From Euryarchaeota archaeon UBA202 (GTDB taxonomy: Archaea > Thermoplasmatota > E2 > UBA202): a DNA stretch of 64,000 bases. Position numbers and translations under genes: made by a program. Each line of letters opens with the position of its first letter. The stretch's first letter is position 1. Location of the stretch: NCBI GenBank assembly GCA_002502685.1, contig DAQA01000013.1, positions 1 to 64,000 on the forward strand, written 5' to 3'. Under the pieces are notes generated by a model that saw only the letters and a list, made by a program, of their open reading frames with translations, was not told the DNA's origin and ran no database searches. This document shows, piece by piece, positions 36,205 to 45,573 of this stretch.

Positions 36205-36516
36205 ATGCCGAGATATCGACGTGGTAGGGGCAGGTGTCCCAGGTGGGTGGCAAGATTACCCTATGCGGATTTTTTTAAACCTGCGGGTATTCCCTTGATG
36301 AATCTTGAGATCACAACTTTGTTGATGGAGGAGTTTGAGGCTCTCCGTTTGGTGGACTCGGAGGGCTTGGAGCAGAGTGAGGCGGCGCGTCGTATGGGTG
36401 TGTCAACAAAGACGTTTTGGAATGACTTGAAATCGGCACGGAAAAAAATAGCTGATGCGTTGGCATATGGGCAAGGAATACAAATTCAAGGAGGGAGTTA
36501 TAGGATCCAAGAATGA
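36205..36516 (+). CDS. DUF134 helix-turn-helix regulator
   Basis: 103 residues. N-terminal basic GRGRCPRWVARLP segment, then FKPAGIPLMNLEITTLLMEEFEALRLVD and a sigma-70-region-4-like helix-turn-helix (SEAARRMGVSTKTFWNDLKSARKKIADAL). This is the DUF134 family of DNA-binding proteins. It is divergent from the DUF5320/Mrp/NifX operon, so it is a good candidate regulator of that cluster. Confidence 0.88.
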   Translation: MPRYRRGRGRCPRWVARLPYADFFKPAGIPLMNLEITTLLMEEFEALRLVDSEGLEQSEAARRMGVSTKTFWNDLKSARKKIADALAYGQGIQIQGGSYRIQE

Positions 36517-36768
36517 TGATCCTCTCAAGGAAATTAGTGGGTCCTGATAAGGTATAGGTAATAAAGAAGGTGGAACCGCATGTGTGTGGTTTAATTTTTT
36601 TTTTATGGCGTTGTTATTGTCATCTAATCATGGTTATCAACTGTTCTTTGGAGAGAATAGCCGGGTTTACCGGGTAGGGCGTATTGCTACTGCATAGGAA
36701 AAAGTTACTTAGGAAAATTAAGACATAATGAGGGGATAAGGATGATGAGGTTATCTTTTTTTTATTGT

Positions 36769-37107
36769 CTAATTTTTTATGTCTTTTTTTATGCTTTGGA
36801 TATTCCTCTGTGATATAACCACCATTGCTACCCAGACAAATAGGATGGCGATAGTCATGGTTACGCCAATTGTTGCCATCTCTTGTAACATAACAGGGAT
36901 TTCTGCAGGATTCTGCATGGCGGTCAAGAATGGTGGATAAAGCACAACTTCTTGATGTGCTATATGTTCAACAGCAAGCATTATGACGCCTCCCCACAAC
37001 ATCACGTTTAACCATACGATTTTCAATCTTTCAGGTATTTTTTTCCTGAATAGTGTTGTTACGATCGCAAGACTCATTGGAGCTATAAAGCATGCCATTT
37101 TATTCAC
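36769..37107 (-). CDS. Small three-helix membrane protein, twin B
   Basis: 112 residues with three hydrophobic segments (about 5-20, 30-50, 76-100). The second holds LMLWG-like VMLWGGVIMLAVEHIAH. It aligns with the upstream neighbour around (V/L)MLWG..IM..V(E/D)H, so the two are tandem paralogs. Start ATG 37107 lies inside the last codons of that gene (8-nt overlap). Function unknown; the conserved acidic-His pair in helix 2 could bind a metal or heme. Confidence 0.65.
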   Translation of the reverse strand: MNKMACFIAPMSLAIVTTLFRKKIPERLKIVWLNVMLWGGVIMLAVEHIAHQEVVLYPPFLTAMQNPAEIPVMLQEMATIGVTMTIAILFVWVAMVVISQRNIQSIKKDIKN

Positions 37108-37393
37108 CTCTTACAATTTTTTCTTTTGGACGAGAAATTATCAAGATAATCTCCCAGATTATTAAAATCGGTATGATCATGGCAATTCCTAAAAGTGTTC
37201 CATTGGTTATTAGTCCATCGGTTTGTACCTCAAGGAATTCTCCACCGTCATAGCCGAGAACATGATCCACCATGATCATAATTGAAGTTCCCCAAAGCAT
37301 CAAACTTAAAAAATCCAGTTTATAGATCTTGGGTTTTATATACCAAATGGCAGTCACCGCGATTGCTGCGATTACTGTTGTTACAAGCCACAT
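37100..37393 (-). CDS. Small three-helix membrane protein, twin A
   Basis: 97 residues with three membrane segments (about 2-18, 27-47, 64-87). Helix 2 reads SLMLWGTSIMIMVDHVLGY, matching its downstream twin. A TATA-like TTTAAAAAAATTGG (about 37413-37426, minus strand) precedes it, and a perfect GCCAAT-C-ATTGGC palindrome lies about 90 bp upstream (37483-37495). The pair probably forms one membrane complex. No recognised family. Confidence 0.65.
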   Translation of the reverse strand: MWLVTTVIAAIAVTAIWYIKPKIYKLDFLSLMLWGTSIMIMVDHVLGYDGGEFLEVQTDGLITNGTLLGIAMIIPILIIWEIILIISRPKEKIVRGE

Positions 37394-37758
37394 ATCATTC
37401 TTTCCATACCAATTTTTTTAAACACTTCGAATAGTCATTTCTTATTTAAAAATTTTGGGTAAAAACGAATAAAAAGCATATGGCCAATCATTGGCAAAAG
37501 GAAAACAAAACAAGTTTACTAAAAAATTTTGCAGTACGGTATTAATTGACTAAACACCCATTACCATCAAGGTAGATCTAGGTCTGTTTTTTTTTTCTTT
37601 GGAAAAAAAGTTTTTTGAATCAGGTTGATCCCTAGTCATTTTTTTTCGATTGTTTCGATTCACCAATCTGTACGGGAAAAATTCTTAAAACGGGAAATTA
37701 TTTTTCATTAAAGCACAACAATAAGGATTTATGGTGTAATGGCTTCATTACCATACAG
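37394..37758. other. Intergenic region, no gene seen
   Basis: 365 bp between the twin membrane proteins and the peroxiredoxin. It contains the promoter side of the twin genes, the palindrome GCCAATCATTGGC (37483-37495) and long T runs (37587-37597, 37639-37648). The T runs may be terminators on the plus strand or simply A/T drift. No coding signal on either strand. Confidence 0.45.
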
Positions 37759-38232
37759 CTAGGCTGTCTTTTTTTGTAATAGTTTTAAATGTTCCAGTAT
37801 ATCTTTTGCATGGCCTGCAACTGTAACCTTAGGCCAGATATGTGCAATTCTACCTGTTGGATCAATAAGAAATGTGGTGCGAACTGCGCCCCAGAATTCG
37901 CGTCCAAACATTTTTTTTTGGCTTCCAAACCTCATAGGCTGTCATTACCTCGTGTTTGCTGTCGCTCAATAAAGTAATGCTGAGGTCCTTTTTTCGGTAA
38001 ACGAACAATGGCTTTCAGGGCTGTCCGGGCTTATGCCAAGTATCACAGCATTGTGTTGTTCAAAGCTCTTCTTATCCCGTGTAAACTGGATTGCTTCAAG
38101 GGAACAACCAGGTGTGTTATCCTTTGGATAGAAATATAATACCACCCATTTCTCCCTAAATTCTGTAAGACAGACATCATGATTGTCTTTATCGGGTAGA
38201 CAAAATTCAAACGCTTTTTCTCCAACCTTCAT
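37759..38232 (-). pseudogene. Bcp-type peroxiredoxin with two compensating frameshifts
   Basis: The frame from ATG 38232 (MKVGEKAFEFCLPDKDNHD) includes the peroxidatic cysteine in DNTPGCSLEAIQF and GISPDSPESHCSFTEK, then breaks. One frame over it resumes as KDLSITLLSDSKHEVMTAYE, and after a second shift as MFGREFWGAVRTTFLIDPTG and IAHIWPKV, ending at TAG 37759. The first break is in an A6 run (37989-37994, one A short). The second is in an A9 run (37911-37919, one A extra). Together they restore frame over about 157 residues, the normal Bcp length. Both lie in homopolymers, so sequencing error is as likely as mutation. GGTGAT precedes the start. A second resolving cysteine in the usual place is absent. 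Confidence 0.8.
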
Positions 38233-38425
38233 TCAAATCACCATCATTGTTTCTATCTGAATAAGTCCGTTCTTTATATGTTTTTACCAGGCTTTATTCT
38301 AGTGGGAAAAAAAGTTTCAAGTACAGTCATGAAGACATTTTTGAAAATGAATCCAAGATTAAAAAAAAAACTGCTGCATAAAGAGTGATATATAAATGAT
38401 TTGTTGATGTTACTTGGCAATCGAT

Positions 38426-38998
38426 ATGGCAAAGCGGGTCAGGATTCATGATTTGGAAGTGGAATACAAGGTAATCCATCGTGATATACGGTGTCCCAGA
38501 CTTGAATTTAAAACTGGTGGACTACAAGTTATTCTTCCTAGGGATTATGGGGATTCTGAAGAGTTGATTGATAGGCACAGGAAATGGATTTATAGGACAG
38601 CTACAGTGATACATGATGCATTAAAGCAGTCTTCCAAGAGGAAGCTAAATCTAGAGAGGACAGATGAAGAATTTAAGGGATTGGTATCCTCCTATGTGAA
38701 TGTTTTCTCAGGGAAATTAGGGGTGTATCTCAATAAAATCACTTTTCGGAGAATGAAGTCTAGATGGGGGAGTTGCTCAAGTTACAAGAAGAATATAACC
38801 CTCAATACGCACCTACGGTATTTACCAGACCACATCATTGGATACGTGGTTCTCCATGAGTTAACCCATCTTTTCGAGAAGGGGCATAATAAGGGGTTCT
38901 GGCAGAGAATTTCAAAGGTATATCCAGATTACAGGGATATTAAGAAGGAACTCTTAGCGTACTGGTATCTACTCCATGATAATGGACTGCTGGAGTAA
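38426..38998 (+). CDS. DUF45/YgjP-like M48-type metallopeptidase
   Basis: 190 residues from ATG 38426 (MAKRVRIHDLEVEY). It contains RMKSRWGSCSSYKKNITLN and the zinc motif HELTHLFEKGHNKGFW, the YgjP/DUF45 signature. The family is related to zinc metallopeptidases; substrates are unknown. A clear TATA box, ATATATAA (about 38386-38393), lies about 35 nt before ATG, which favours this start over the TTG at 38414. It stands alone in its transcription unit. Confidence 0.87.
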   Translation: MAKRVRIHDLEVEYKVIHRDIRCPRLEFKTGGLQVILPRDYGDSEELIDRHRKWIYRTATVIHDALKQSSKRKLNLERTDEEFKGLVSSYVNVFSGKLGVYLNKITFRRMKSRWGSCSSYKKNITLNTHLRYLPDHIIGYVVLHELTHLFEKGHNKGFWQRISKVYPDYRDIKKELLAYWYLLHDNGLLE

Positions 38999-39189
38999 AA
39001 AATATTTTCAAAACCGTTACTACGTTAATAGGCACCTTAGCAGTTTATATCAAAAAAAAATTTCAACATCCTATAATGTTTCTAATTTGTAACGAATTAC
39101 GATACTAAATATAATCCAAAAAAGAGATAGTTTTAACGATTTTGCCTCTAATAAGTGTAAAATGATTAATGTAATGATTTCCATTTAAC
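38999..39189. other. A/T-rich spacer, no gene seen
   Basis: 190 bp following the metallopeptidase gene with A-runs and short T-runs. I see no open frame of note, no tRNA-like cloverleaf and no strong hairpin. Confidence 0.4.
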
Positions 39190-39240
39190 AAAACCCACCC
39201 AAAATGGAGGGTTTTATTCCACTAGATATATAAAACGATG
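39190..39240 (+). promoter_or_regulatory. Second copy of the palindrome plus TATA element, upstream of the POR operon
   Basis: The near-perfect palindrome AAAACCCaCC-6 bp-GGaGGGTTTT (39190-39215) is followed 12 bp later by ATATAAAACGATGG. This is the same 14-mer and spacing (within 1 bp) as at the OPT promoter on the opposite strand. It points toward the 2-oxoacid oxidoreductase genes, whose first start lies about 370 bp on. Either the POR mRNA has a long leader or the promoter drives an unrecognised RNA. Confidence 0.55.
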
Positions 39241-39612
39241 GTTTAACCAGTAAAATCGTCTCCCAAATCGGTGTTTTAAGAACCGAATTGAAAAAGTGCG
39301 TATTTCCTAAATAATATAATTGGGCTTGATGAAAATTAAAAATCATATGCAAAAGGGAAATAAGGTGGTCTGAATTAGAATATTATATATTATTGATTTG
39401 AAGAGGGTTTAGGATAAGTTTGGGGTAATGTAGATATAAAGATAAGAAAAATACTAAACTAGTTTTTTTTAATATCATTTCATGATTTTTATAGGGGATG
39501 TGGCTATTAGGGTTAATCCCACAATAGCAATCGTTATTATCCCCCTTCCTGCGATAAAAAATATTGCAGGGACAGCCAGATAGATGAATGGAGAGTTTCA
39601 TTCAAAACTTTT
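39241..39612 (+). other. Possible long leader or non-coding RNA upstream of POR genes
   Basis: About 370 bp with no credible gene. It includes a stem TCGGT/ACCGA (about 39269-39287), a 14-codon frame from ATG near 39330, and a second TATA-like GATAAAAAATATT (about 39552-39564). The last could be the direct POR promoter, giving a start near 39585. The minus-strand frame 39383-39601 is unconvincing. Confidence 0.3.
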
Positions 39613-40185
39613 ATGTACCAAATAGTAATACCCAATCAAATGTATGAAGTAAGATTCCATGGGCGTGGGGGACAAGGAGCTGTTACTGCCGCGCGTCTGT
39701 TGGCAGATGCTGCTTTTCGTGAAGGAAAAGAAGTGCAGTCATTTCCCATTTTTGGTGTTGAACGCCGGGGGGCACCTGTGGCTGCATTTACCCGGATAGA
39801 TGATAAACCAATCGACATAAAAACACAGATCTATGAACCAGATGTAGTTATTGCGCTTGATTCAACTCTTATCGGTGTGATAGATGTAGCGGACGGATTG
39901 AAAGATAATGGAAAAATAGTGATAAACTCTAAAAAAAAACCAGCTGATTTTAAGTTTGGGGATACACGGGTCTATACCCTTGATGCAACGGAAATCGCCA
40001 CCAAACATGGCTTGGGAACAAAAACTAATCCAATCATAAATACCGCTATTCTGGGTGCTTATGCAAAGGTTATTGGCAATATTGGTATGGCTGCTATTGA
40101 ACAATCTATTGAAAATAATGTCCCTATAAAAAAAGAGGAAAATAAAAATGCGGCACGGGAAGCATATCAGGTTATGGAGGCATAA
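39613..40185 (+). CDS. porG: Pyruvate/2-oxoacid:ferredoxin oxidoreductase, gamma subunit
   Basis: 190 residues as given; an ATG at 39640 (MYEVRFHGRGGQG) fits the family start better, and neither has a good Shine-Dalgarno. It has RFHGRGGQGAVTAARLLA, SFPIFGVERRGAPVAAFTRID and the C-terminal TNPIINTAILGAYAKV. The subunit helps bind CoA in the four-subunit ferredoxin-dependent oxidation of pyruvate or branched-chain 2-oxoacids to acyl-CoA. It begins a tight gamma-delta-alpha-beta operon. Substrate choice between pyruvate and 2-oxoisovalerate is not certain. Confidence 0.9.
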   Translation: MYQIVIPNQMYEVRFHGRGGQGAVTAARLLADAAFREGKEVQSFPIFGVERRGAPVAAFTRIDDKPIDIKTQIYEPDVVIALDSTLIGVIDVADGLKDNGKIVINSKKKPADFKFGDTRVYTLDATEIATKHGLGTKTNPIINTAILGAYAKVIGNIGMAAIEQSIENNVPIKKEENKNAAREAYQVMEA

Positions 40186-40446
40186 ATGAAAATTACCATA
40201 GGAGCTATTAATGACAAACCGGGTTCATCAAAAAATTATAAGACAGGAAGCTGGCGTACACTTAAACCGGTTATTAATCTTGAGAAATGTAAAAAATGTT
40301 GGTTGTGCAAGCAACTCTGTCCCGAAGGATGTATAACAAAAAAAGAAGAGGGACCCCAGATCAACTATGATTACTGTAAGGGATGCGGTATCTGTGCTCA
40401 TGAATGCACCTTTGATGCCATAATAATGGAGCTTGAAGAGAGGTAA
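40186..40446 (+). CDS. porD: Pyruvate/2-oxoacid:ferredoxin oxidoreductase, delta (ferredoxin) subunit
   Basis: 86 residues with two [4Fe-4S] motifs, CKKCWLCKQLCPEGC and CKGCGICAHECTFDA. The N-terminal TGSWRTLKPVINLEKC is typical of PorD/VorD. It carries electrons from the TPP site to external ferredoxin. The ATG immediately follows the gamma stop (TAAATG). Confidence 0.92.
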   Translation: MKITIGAINDKPGSSKNYKTGSWRTLKPVINLEKCKKCWLCKQLCPEGCITKKEEGPQINYDYCKGCGICAHECTFDAIIMELEER

Positions 40447-40450
40447 TGAG

Positions 40451-41629
40451 ATGACAAAAATGACTATTATGGGAAATATGGCTACGGCGCTGGGCGCGAA
40501 ACTATGCCGCCCCCATGTTATACCGGCCTATCCTATTACGCCATCGACACTTTTCCCTGAAAAAATATCGGAATTTATTGCCAATGGCGAGATGGATGGA
40601 GAAATGATCCGAGTGGAATCAGAACATTCAGCCATGTCGGCAGCTATTGGCGCCTCGGCTACAGGGGCACGGGTCTGTACAGCTTCGGCAAGCCAAGGTA
40701 TTGCCCTTATGCATGAAATGCTTTTTATTGCCTCAGGTATGCGTCTTCCTATTGTTATGGCTGTGGGTAACCGGGCGTTGTCTGCACCCATTAATATTTG
40801 GTGTGATCATCAGGATACCATTTCTGAACGTGATGTGGGATGGCTTCAATTCTATGCTGAAAAAAATCAGGAGGGACTGGATTTAATGATTCTTGCTTTC
40901 AAGATCTGTGAAGATAAACGGGTGCTGTTACCGGGCATGGTGGGCATCGATGCATTTGTTTTGACACATACTGTTGAAGGCGTAGATGTACCTGACCAAA
41001 AACTTGTTGATGATTTTCTTCCCCCCTATAAACCTGAGAAGTATCTTGATGCCCGTACCCCTATCACTTTTGGTTCCTTTGGTACACCTGAATTTTATCA
41101 GGAATTCAAATATGCCCAAGTGAAAGCCATGGAAGAATCAGAGAAAGTCATTGATGAGGCTTTTCGGGAATATAAAAAGGTTTTTGGGCGAACCTATCAA
41201 AAAATAACGCCGTATCGATGTGAGGATGCAGACATGGTCATATTGACTTTGGGATCGATGAGTGGTACAGCTCGTGCCGCAGTGGATATTCTGCGAGAGG
41301 AGGGAAAGAAAGCAGGATGCATAAAAATGACAGTGTACCGTCCTTTTCCAGGAAAGGAACTTATAGATGTATCAAAGAATGCCAAAGTCATTGCGGTTCT
41401 TGACCGGGATATCACACCAGGGCTTGGGGGAGCATTATACGCTGATGTTGCTGCTCAATTTGTCAATAGAACTGCACATCCCGTGATTTTGAACTATATT
41501 CTTGGATTAGGGGGACGCGATATTGTCATCAATGATTTCAAAGAAATTTATGATAAGTCCCATCAGGCCCTTGAGAAAGGGATACAGAATCCTGTTGAAT
41601 GGATAAATCTGAATAAGGAGATATTGTGA
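40451..41629 (+). CDS. porA: Pyruvate/2-oxoacid:ferredoxin oxidoreductase, alpha subunit
   Basis: 392 residues from ATG 40451, set by AGAGGT 8 nt upstream. Features include PAYPITPSTLFPEKI, the VESEHSAMSAAIGASATGARVCTASASQG substrate segment, and a later transketolase-like C-terminal domain (VILTLGSMSGTARAAVDILREEGKKAG). It forms the TPP active site together with beta. Operon spacing is 4 nt after delta. Confidence 0.92.
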   Translation: MTKMTIMGNMATALGAKLCRPHVIPAYPITPSTLFPEKISEFIANGEMDGEMIRVESEHSAMSAAIGASATGARVCTASASQGIALMHEMLFIASGMRLPIVMAVGNRALSAPINIWCDHQDTISERDVGWLQFYAEKNQEGLDLMILAFKICEDKRVLLPGMVGIDAFVLTHTVEGVDVPDQKLVDDFLPPYKPEKYLDARTPITFGSFGTPEFYQEFKYAQVKAMEESEKVIDEAFREYKKVFGRTYQKITPYRCEDADMVILTLGSMSGTARAAVDILREEGKKAGCIKMTVYRPFPGKELIDVSKNAKVIAVLDRDITPGLGGALYADVAAQFVNRTAHPVILNYILGLGGRDIVINDFKEIYDKSHQALEKGIQNPVEWINLNKEIL

Positions 41630-41639
41630 GGAAATATAT

Positions 41640-42539
41640 ATGACAGAAGAAAAGGAGTTATTTGCTTGTGGTCATCGAGCCTGTGCAGGGTGCAGTGAAC
41701 CTATTGCTGTCCGTATGATTTTAGAGGAAGCTGGACCAAATACCATTGGCACAATTTGTACAGGGTGCCTGGAGGTGGTCTCTACAGGATGGCCTGAGAC
41801 CGCTTGGGAAATACCCTTAATTCATGCGGCCTTTGAAAATTCTGCCTCAGTGGCTTCAGGTGTTGAGGTTGCTCTTCGGCAATTGGGCCGGGACGACACT
41901 CATGTTATTGCCTTTGCAGGTGATGGAGGAACCTTTGATATTGGTCTGCAGGCACTATCAGGAATGCTTGAGAGAGGACATAAAATTCTTTATGTCTGCC
42001 TTGACAATGAGGCCTATATGAATACCGGTATTCAACGATGTTCCTCGACACCCTTGGGAACATCAACCACCACGTCGCCTGCAGGGACATATAGTATAGG
42101 TGAGGATCGACAGAAAAAACCTATTGGCGCTATTTGTGCAGCTCACTGTATTCCCTATACGGCCACGGCAACCATTGCCTATCCCCAGGATTTGAAAAAA
42201 AAGGTACGCAAAGCCTTAGCTGTGAATGGACCCTCTTTTCTCCATGTTTTGGTTCCCTGTCCTACAGGATGGAGGTTTTCCTCAGAAGAAACAGTGGAAC
42301 TGGCTCGCTTAGCGGTGGAAACTGGTATCTTTGTCCTCTGGGAACTTGAGGGGGGTAATTTGCAAAACATTAAGGTGACAAAAAAACCAAAAACATGGCG
42401 ACCTGTGGAGGACTATCTCAAACAACAGGGACGCTACAAACACTTGTTTAAACCTAAAAAAAGACAGGATGTCATTGAGAAAATCCAACAGGACGTGGAT
42501 CAAAAACTTATAGAATTGGGAATCACCAAGGAGACATAA
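41640..42539 (+). CDS. porB: Pyruvate/2-oxoacid:ferredoxin oxidoreductase, beta subunit
   Basis: 299 residues. TPP-binding motif GDGGTFDIGLQALSG...NEAYMNTG and cluster-ligand cysteines in CGHRACAGC and near IQRCSSTP. The C-terminal region VPCPTGWRFSSEETVELARLAVETGIF is characteristic of PorB. It binds thiamine diphosphate and the proximal [4Fe-4S] cluster. Last gene of the POR operon. Confidence 0.92.
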   Translation: MTEEKELFACGHRACAGCSEPIAVRMILEEAGPNTIGTICTGCLEVVSTGWPETAWEIPLIHAAFENSASVASGVEVALRQLGRDDTHVIAFAGDGGTFDIGLQALSGMLERGHKILYVCLDNEAYMNTGIQRCSSTPLGTSTTTSPAGTYSIGEDRQKKPIGAICAAHCIPYTATATIAYPQDLKKKVRKALAVNGPSFLHVLVPCPTGWRFSSEETVELARLAVETGIFVLWELEGGNLQNIKVTKKPKTWRPVEDYLKQQGRYKHLFKPKKRQDVIEKIQQDVDQKLIELGITKET

Positions 42540-42750
42540 ATACTCTTAAATAGTGCCTTCATACCTCCCTGTCTTCATTTATACAGACCACTTAATAGTA
42601 ATGTTACTGAAGATAAAATTAAGGGGTGAAAGTGACCAGGGTCATAAAAAGTGAAAGAAACTTTCCTTTATCACTATGCTGGATGATAAAAATAAAAATA
42701 CTATAAAATCCAAAAGAGATCCTTGTATTCAATAATGGAGGATAGGGCTT

Positions 42751-45573
42751 GTGACAAAAAAGATTATTATTAAGGGAGCACGGGAACATAACCTGAAAAA
42801 TATTGATGTTGAGCTTCCCCGGGATAAGATCATTGTGATTTCTGGTCTTTCAGGATCAGGAAAATCCACCTTGGCTTTTGACACCATTTATGCCGAGGGA
42901 CAAAGAAGATATGTGGAATCACTCTCAGCGTATGCCCGACAGTTCTTGGGGTTGATGAGGAAACCCAATGTGGACAGTATTGAGGGTTTGTCACCTGCCA
43001 TCTCCATAGAGCAGAAAACAACGGGGAGGAATCCCCGTAGTACGGTGGGAACCATAACGGAGATCTATGATTATCTTCGGCTTCTCTTTGCCCGTATTGG
43101 TGTACCCTATTGCCCTGAGCATAACATCCCCATCGAATCACAATCTCCCGAAAGAATTGCGGAAAGAATTAGTCATGAACTCCAGGGAATGGTAATGCTT
43201 CTTGCTCCCCTTATTCGCCAAAAAAAAGGGACCTATGAACAGCTTTTCCAGCAACTTAACAGAAACGGGTATTCACGAGTCCGGGTGGGCAAAGTAATTT
43301 ACCGTACCCATGAAGATATACCCCTAGAACGTTATAAAAAACATGATATTGAAGTGGTCATTGACCGAGTATCTGTAGATGATACATCACGTCTCCGGGA
43401 GGCATGTGAAGATGCATTGGATATGTCTGATGGCCTTATTATTGCTGTTGATGAACAAAAAAAGGAGTATATTTACTCAGAGAAAATGGCATGCCCAAAA
43501 TGCGGCATTATATTTGAGGAATTACAACCACGGATGTTCTCATTTAACAGTCCCTTTGGTGCATGCCCGACGTGTCATGGCCTGGGGTTTAAAATGGAAT
43601 TTGATCCTGATCTTATTGTTCCAGATAAATCATTATGCATTGCGGATGGAGCCATTGCTATTTACAGAAATATACGGGATGGATGGCGGGTTAAAATCTT
43701 AGGGGGTGTGGCTAAACATTTTGGTTTCGACTTGTTTACCCCCATTCAGGATTTAAATGAGAAGCAATACCAGGGTCTTATGTATGGCACTTCTGAAAAA
43801 ATAACCTTTTTCATGGTAAGTAAAAATGGTGAGGGACATTGGTCACATAAGGGGCCTTGGGAGGGATTGGTACCACAATCAAACCGTCTTTATCGGCAGA
43901 CAAAATCTGATTACCGGCGGCGTGACATGGAAAAATTTATGCGTATTTTTTCCTGTCCCGACTGCCAGGGTAAACGATTGAAACAAAAAGTTTTGGCGGT
44001 CAAAATCGGAGGGAAATCAATTATTGATATCACGGATTTATCCATTAAAAAATGTATTTCTTTTTTTTATGGTCTTTCAGTAACTGATAAACAATACGAG
44101 ATTGCTCGCCAGATTTTAAAGGAGATTCGGGAAAGACTGCGGTTTCTTGACAATGTGGGATTAGGATATCTTACCCTATCCCGGAATTCTCGGACACTTT
44201 CAGGAGGTGAAGCCCAAAGGATACGCTTGGCGACACAGATTGGATCCAACTTGATGGGTGTTCTCTATATCCTTGATGAACCATCCATTGGGTTGCATCA
44301 AAGGGATAATAAAAAACTTATCCAGACACTTTATCAATTAAGGGATATGGGAAATACTCTCATTATTGTGGAGCATGACGAGGAAACTATCAGGAGTGCA
44401 GATTACGTAATAGATATGGGTCCGGGGGCCGGCATACATGGGGGAAAAATTATTGCCCAGGGGACTCCACAAGAGATCGAAAATAATCCACGATCTATTA
44501 CAGGACAATATCTCTCAGGTAAAATGTGGATCGATATCCCTGAAAAACGAAGGATGCCCCATAACTATGTCTGGATTACCCAGTGCCAGGAGCATAATCT
44601 AAAAAATATCACGGTGGGGGTACCCATTGGCGTTCTCACAGTAATTACCGGGGTATCAGGAAGTGGAAAGTCCACTCTTATTTATGACATTCTGTACAAG
44701 GCATTGATGAAAAAACTTCATGGATCCCGGGTCAGCCCCGGAAAACATGAATCCATACAATATGATAACAAGATAGATAAAGTAATTGTGATTGATCAAA
44801 GCCCCATTGGAAAGACACCCCGGAGCAATCCTGCAACCTATACCAAGGTGTTTGATGAAATCCGGAAGATATTTGTCCAAATACCTGAGGCAAAGATAAG
44901 GGGTTATAAACCGGGAAGGTTCTCCTTTAATGTCAAGGGAGGGCGTTGCGAAGCGTGCCATGGTGATGGATCCATCAAAATAGAAATGAATTTTTTACCC
45001 GATATCTATGTGGAATGTGAAGAATGTAAAGGCAAACGATATAATCGGGAAACACTAGAGGTAAAATATAAGGGAAAAACCATTGCCGATGTCTTGGATA
45101 TGAGTGTAGAGGAAAATCTGCACCTCTTTAAAAATATTCCCTATATCAGAAAAAAACTAGACGTGTTATCACAAGTGGGCTTGGGATATATTAAGCTGGG
45201 GCAAAGCTCAACCACCCTTTCAGGGGGCGAGGCGCAACGAATTAAACTAACCCGGGAATTATCCAAAAAAAGCACGGGGAAAACCCTCTATTTGCTTGAT
45301 GAACCCACGACGGGTCTTCATTTTCACGATGTCAAAAAACTTATCATGGTACTCAATAAACTAGTTGATAAAGGAAACACTGTTGTAGTAATTGAACATA
45401 ACATCGAGGTGATTAAATCAGCTGATTATATTATTGACCTGGGCCCTGAAGGAGGGGAACAGGGTGGAGAAATCGTGGCGGAGGGAGCACCGGAAAAGAT
45501 TGTTAAATCACCACGGAGTTACACGGGAAAAATTCTTAAAAAATATATGGATAAAAAAACAAAAAATGATTGA
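42751..45573 (+). CDS. uvrA: UvrABC excinuclease subunit A
   Basis: 940 residues, full length. Two ABC ATPase modules with GLSGSGKST and GVSGSGKST Walker A motifs, two LSGGEAQRI signatures, and zinc modules with CPKC..CPTC and CEAC..CEEC. UvrA dimers recognise bulky DNA lesions and load UvrB. The start is GTG 42751 with GGAGGAT 7 nt upstream of it. First gene of an A-C-B operon of bacterial type, known in some archaea through horizontal transfer. Confidence 0.96.
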   Translation: MTKKIIIKGAREHNLKNIDVELPRDKIIVISGLSGSGKSTLAFDTIYAEGQRRYVESLSAYARQFLGLMRKPNVDSIEGLSPAISIEQKTTGRNPRSTVGTITEIYDYLRLLFARIGVPYCPEHNIPIESQSPERIAERISHELQGMVMLLAPLIRQKKGTYEQLFQQLNRNGYSRVRVGKVIYRTHEDIPLERYKKHDIEVVIDRVSVDDTSRLREACEDALDMSDGLIIAVDEQKKEYIYSEKMACPKCGIIFEELQPRMFSFNSPFGACPTCHGLGFKMEFDPDLIVPDKSLCIADGAIAIYRNIRDGWRVKILGGVAKHFGFDLFTPIQDLNEKQYQGLMYGTSEKITFFMVSKNGEGHWSHKGPWEGLVPQSNRLYRQTKSDYRRRDMEKFMRIFSCPDCQGKRLKQKVLAVKIGGKSIIDITDLSIKKCISFFYGLSVTDKQYEIARQILKEIRERLRFLDNVGLGYLTLSRNSRTLSGGEAQRIRLATQIGSNLMGVLYILDEPSIGLHQRDNKKLIQTLYQLRDMGNTLIIVEHDEETIRSADYVIDMGPGAGIHGGKIIAQGTPQEIENNPRSITGQYLSGKMWIDIPEKRRMPHNYVWITQCQEHNLKNITVGVPIGVLTVITGVSGSGKSTLIYDILYKALMKKLHGSRVSPGKHESIQYDNKIDKVIVIDQSPIGKTPRSNPATYTKVFDEIRKIFVQIPEAKIRGYKPGRFSFNVKGGRCEACHGDGSIKIEMNFLPDIYVECEECKGKRYNRETLEVKYKGKTIADVLDMSVEENLHLFKNIPYIRKKLDVLSQVGLGYIKLGQSSTTLSGGEAQRIKLTRELSKKSTGKTLYLLDEPTTGLHFHDVKKLIMVLNKLVDKGNTVVVIEHNIEVIKSADYIIDLGPEGGEQGGEIVAEGAPEKIVKSPRSYTGKILKKYMDKKTKND

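Noticed and set aside
39383..39601. Minus-strand 72-codon frame before the POR genes
   Set aside because: No ribosome site, no family, and it lies across the likely POR leader or promoter.
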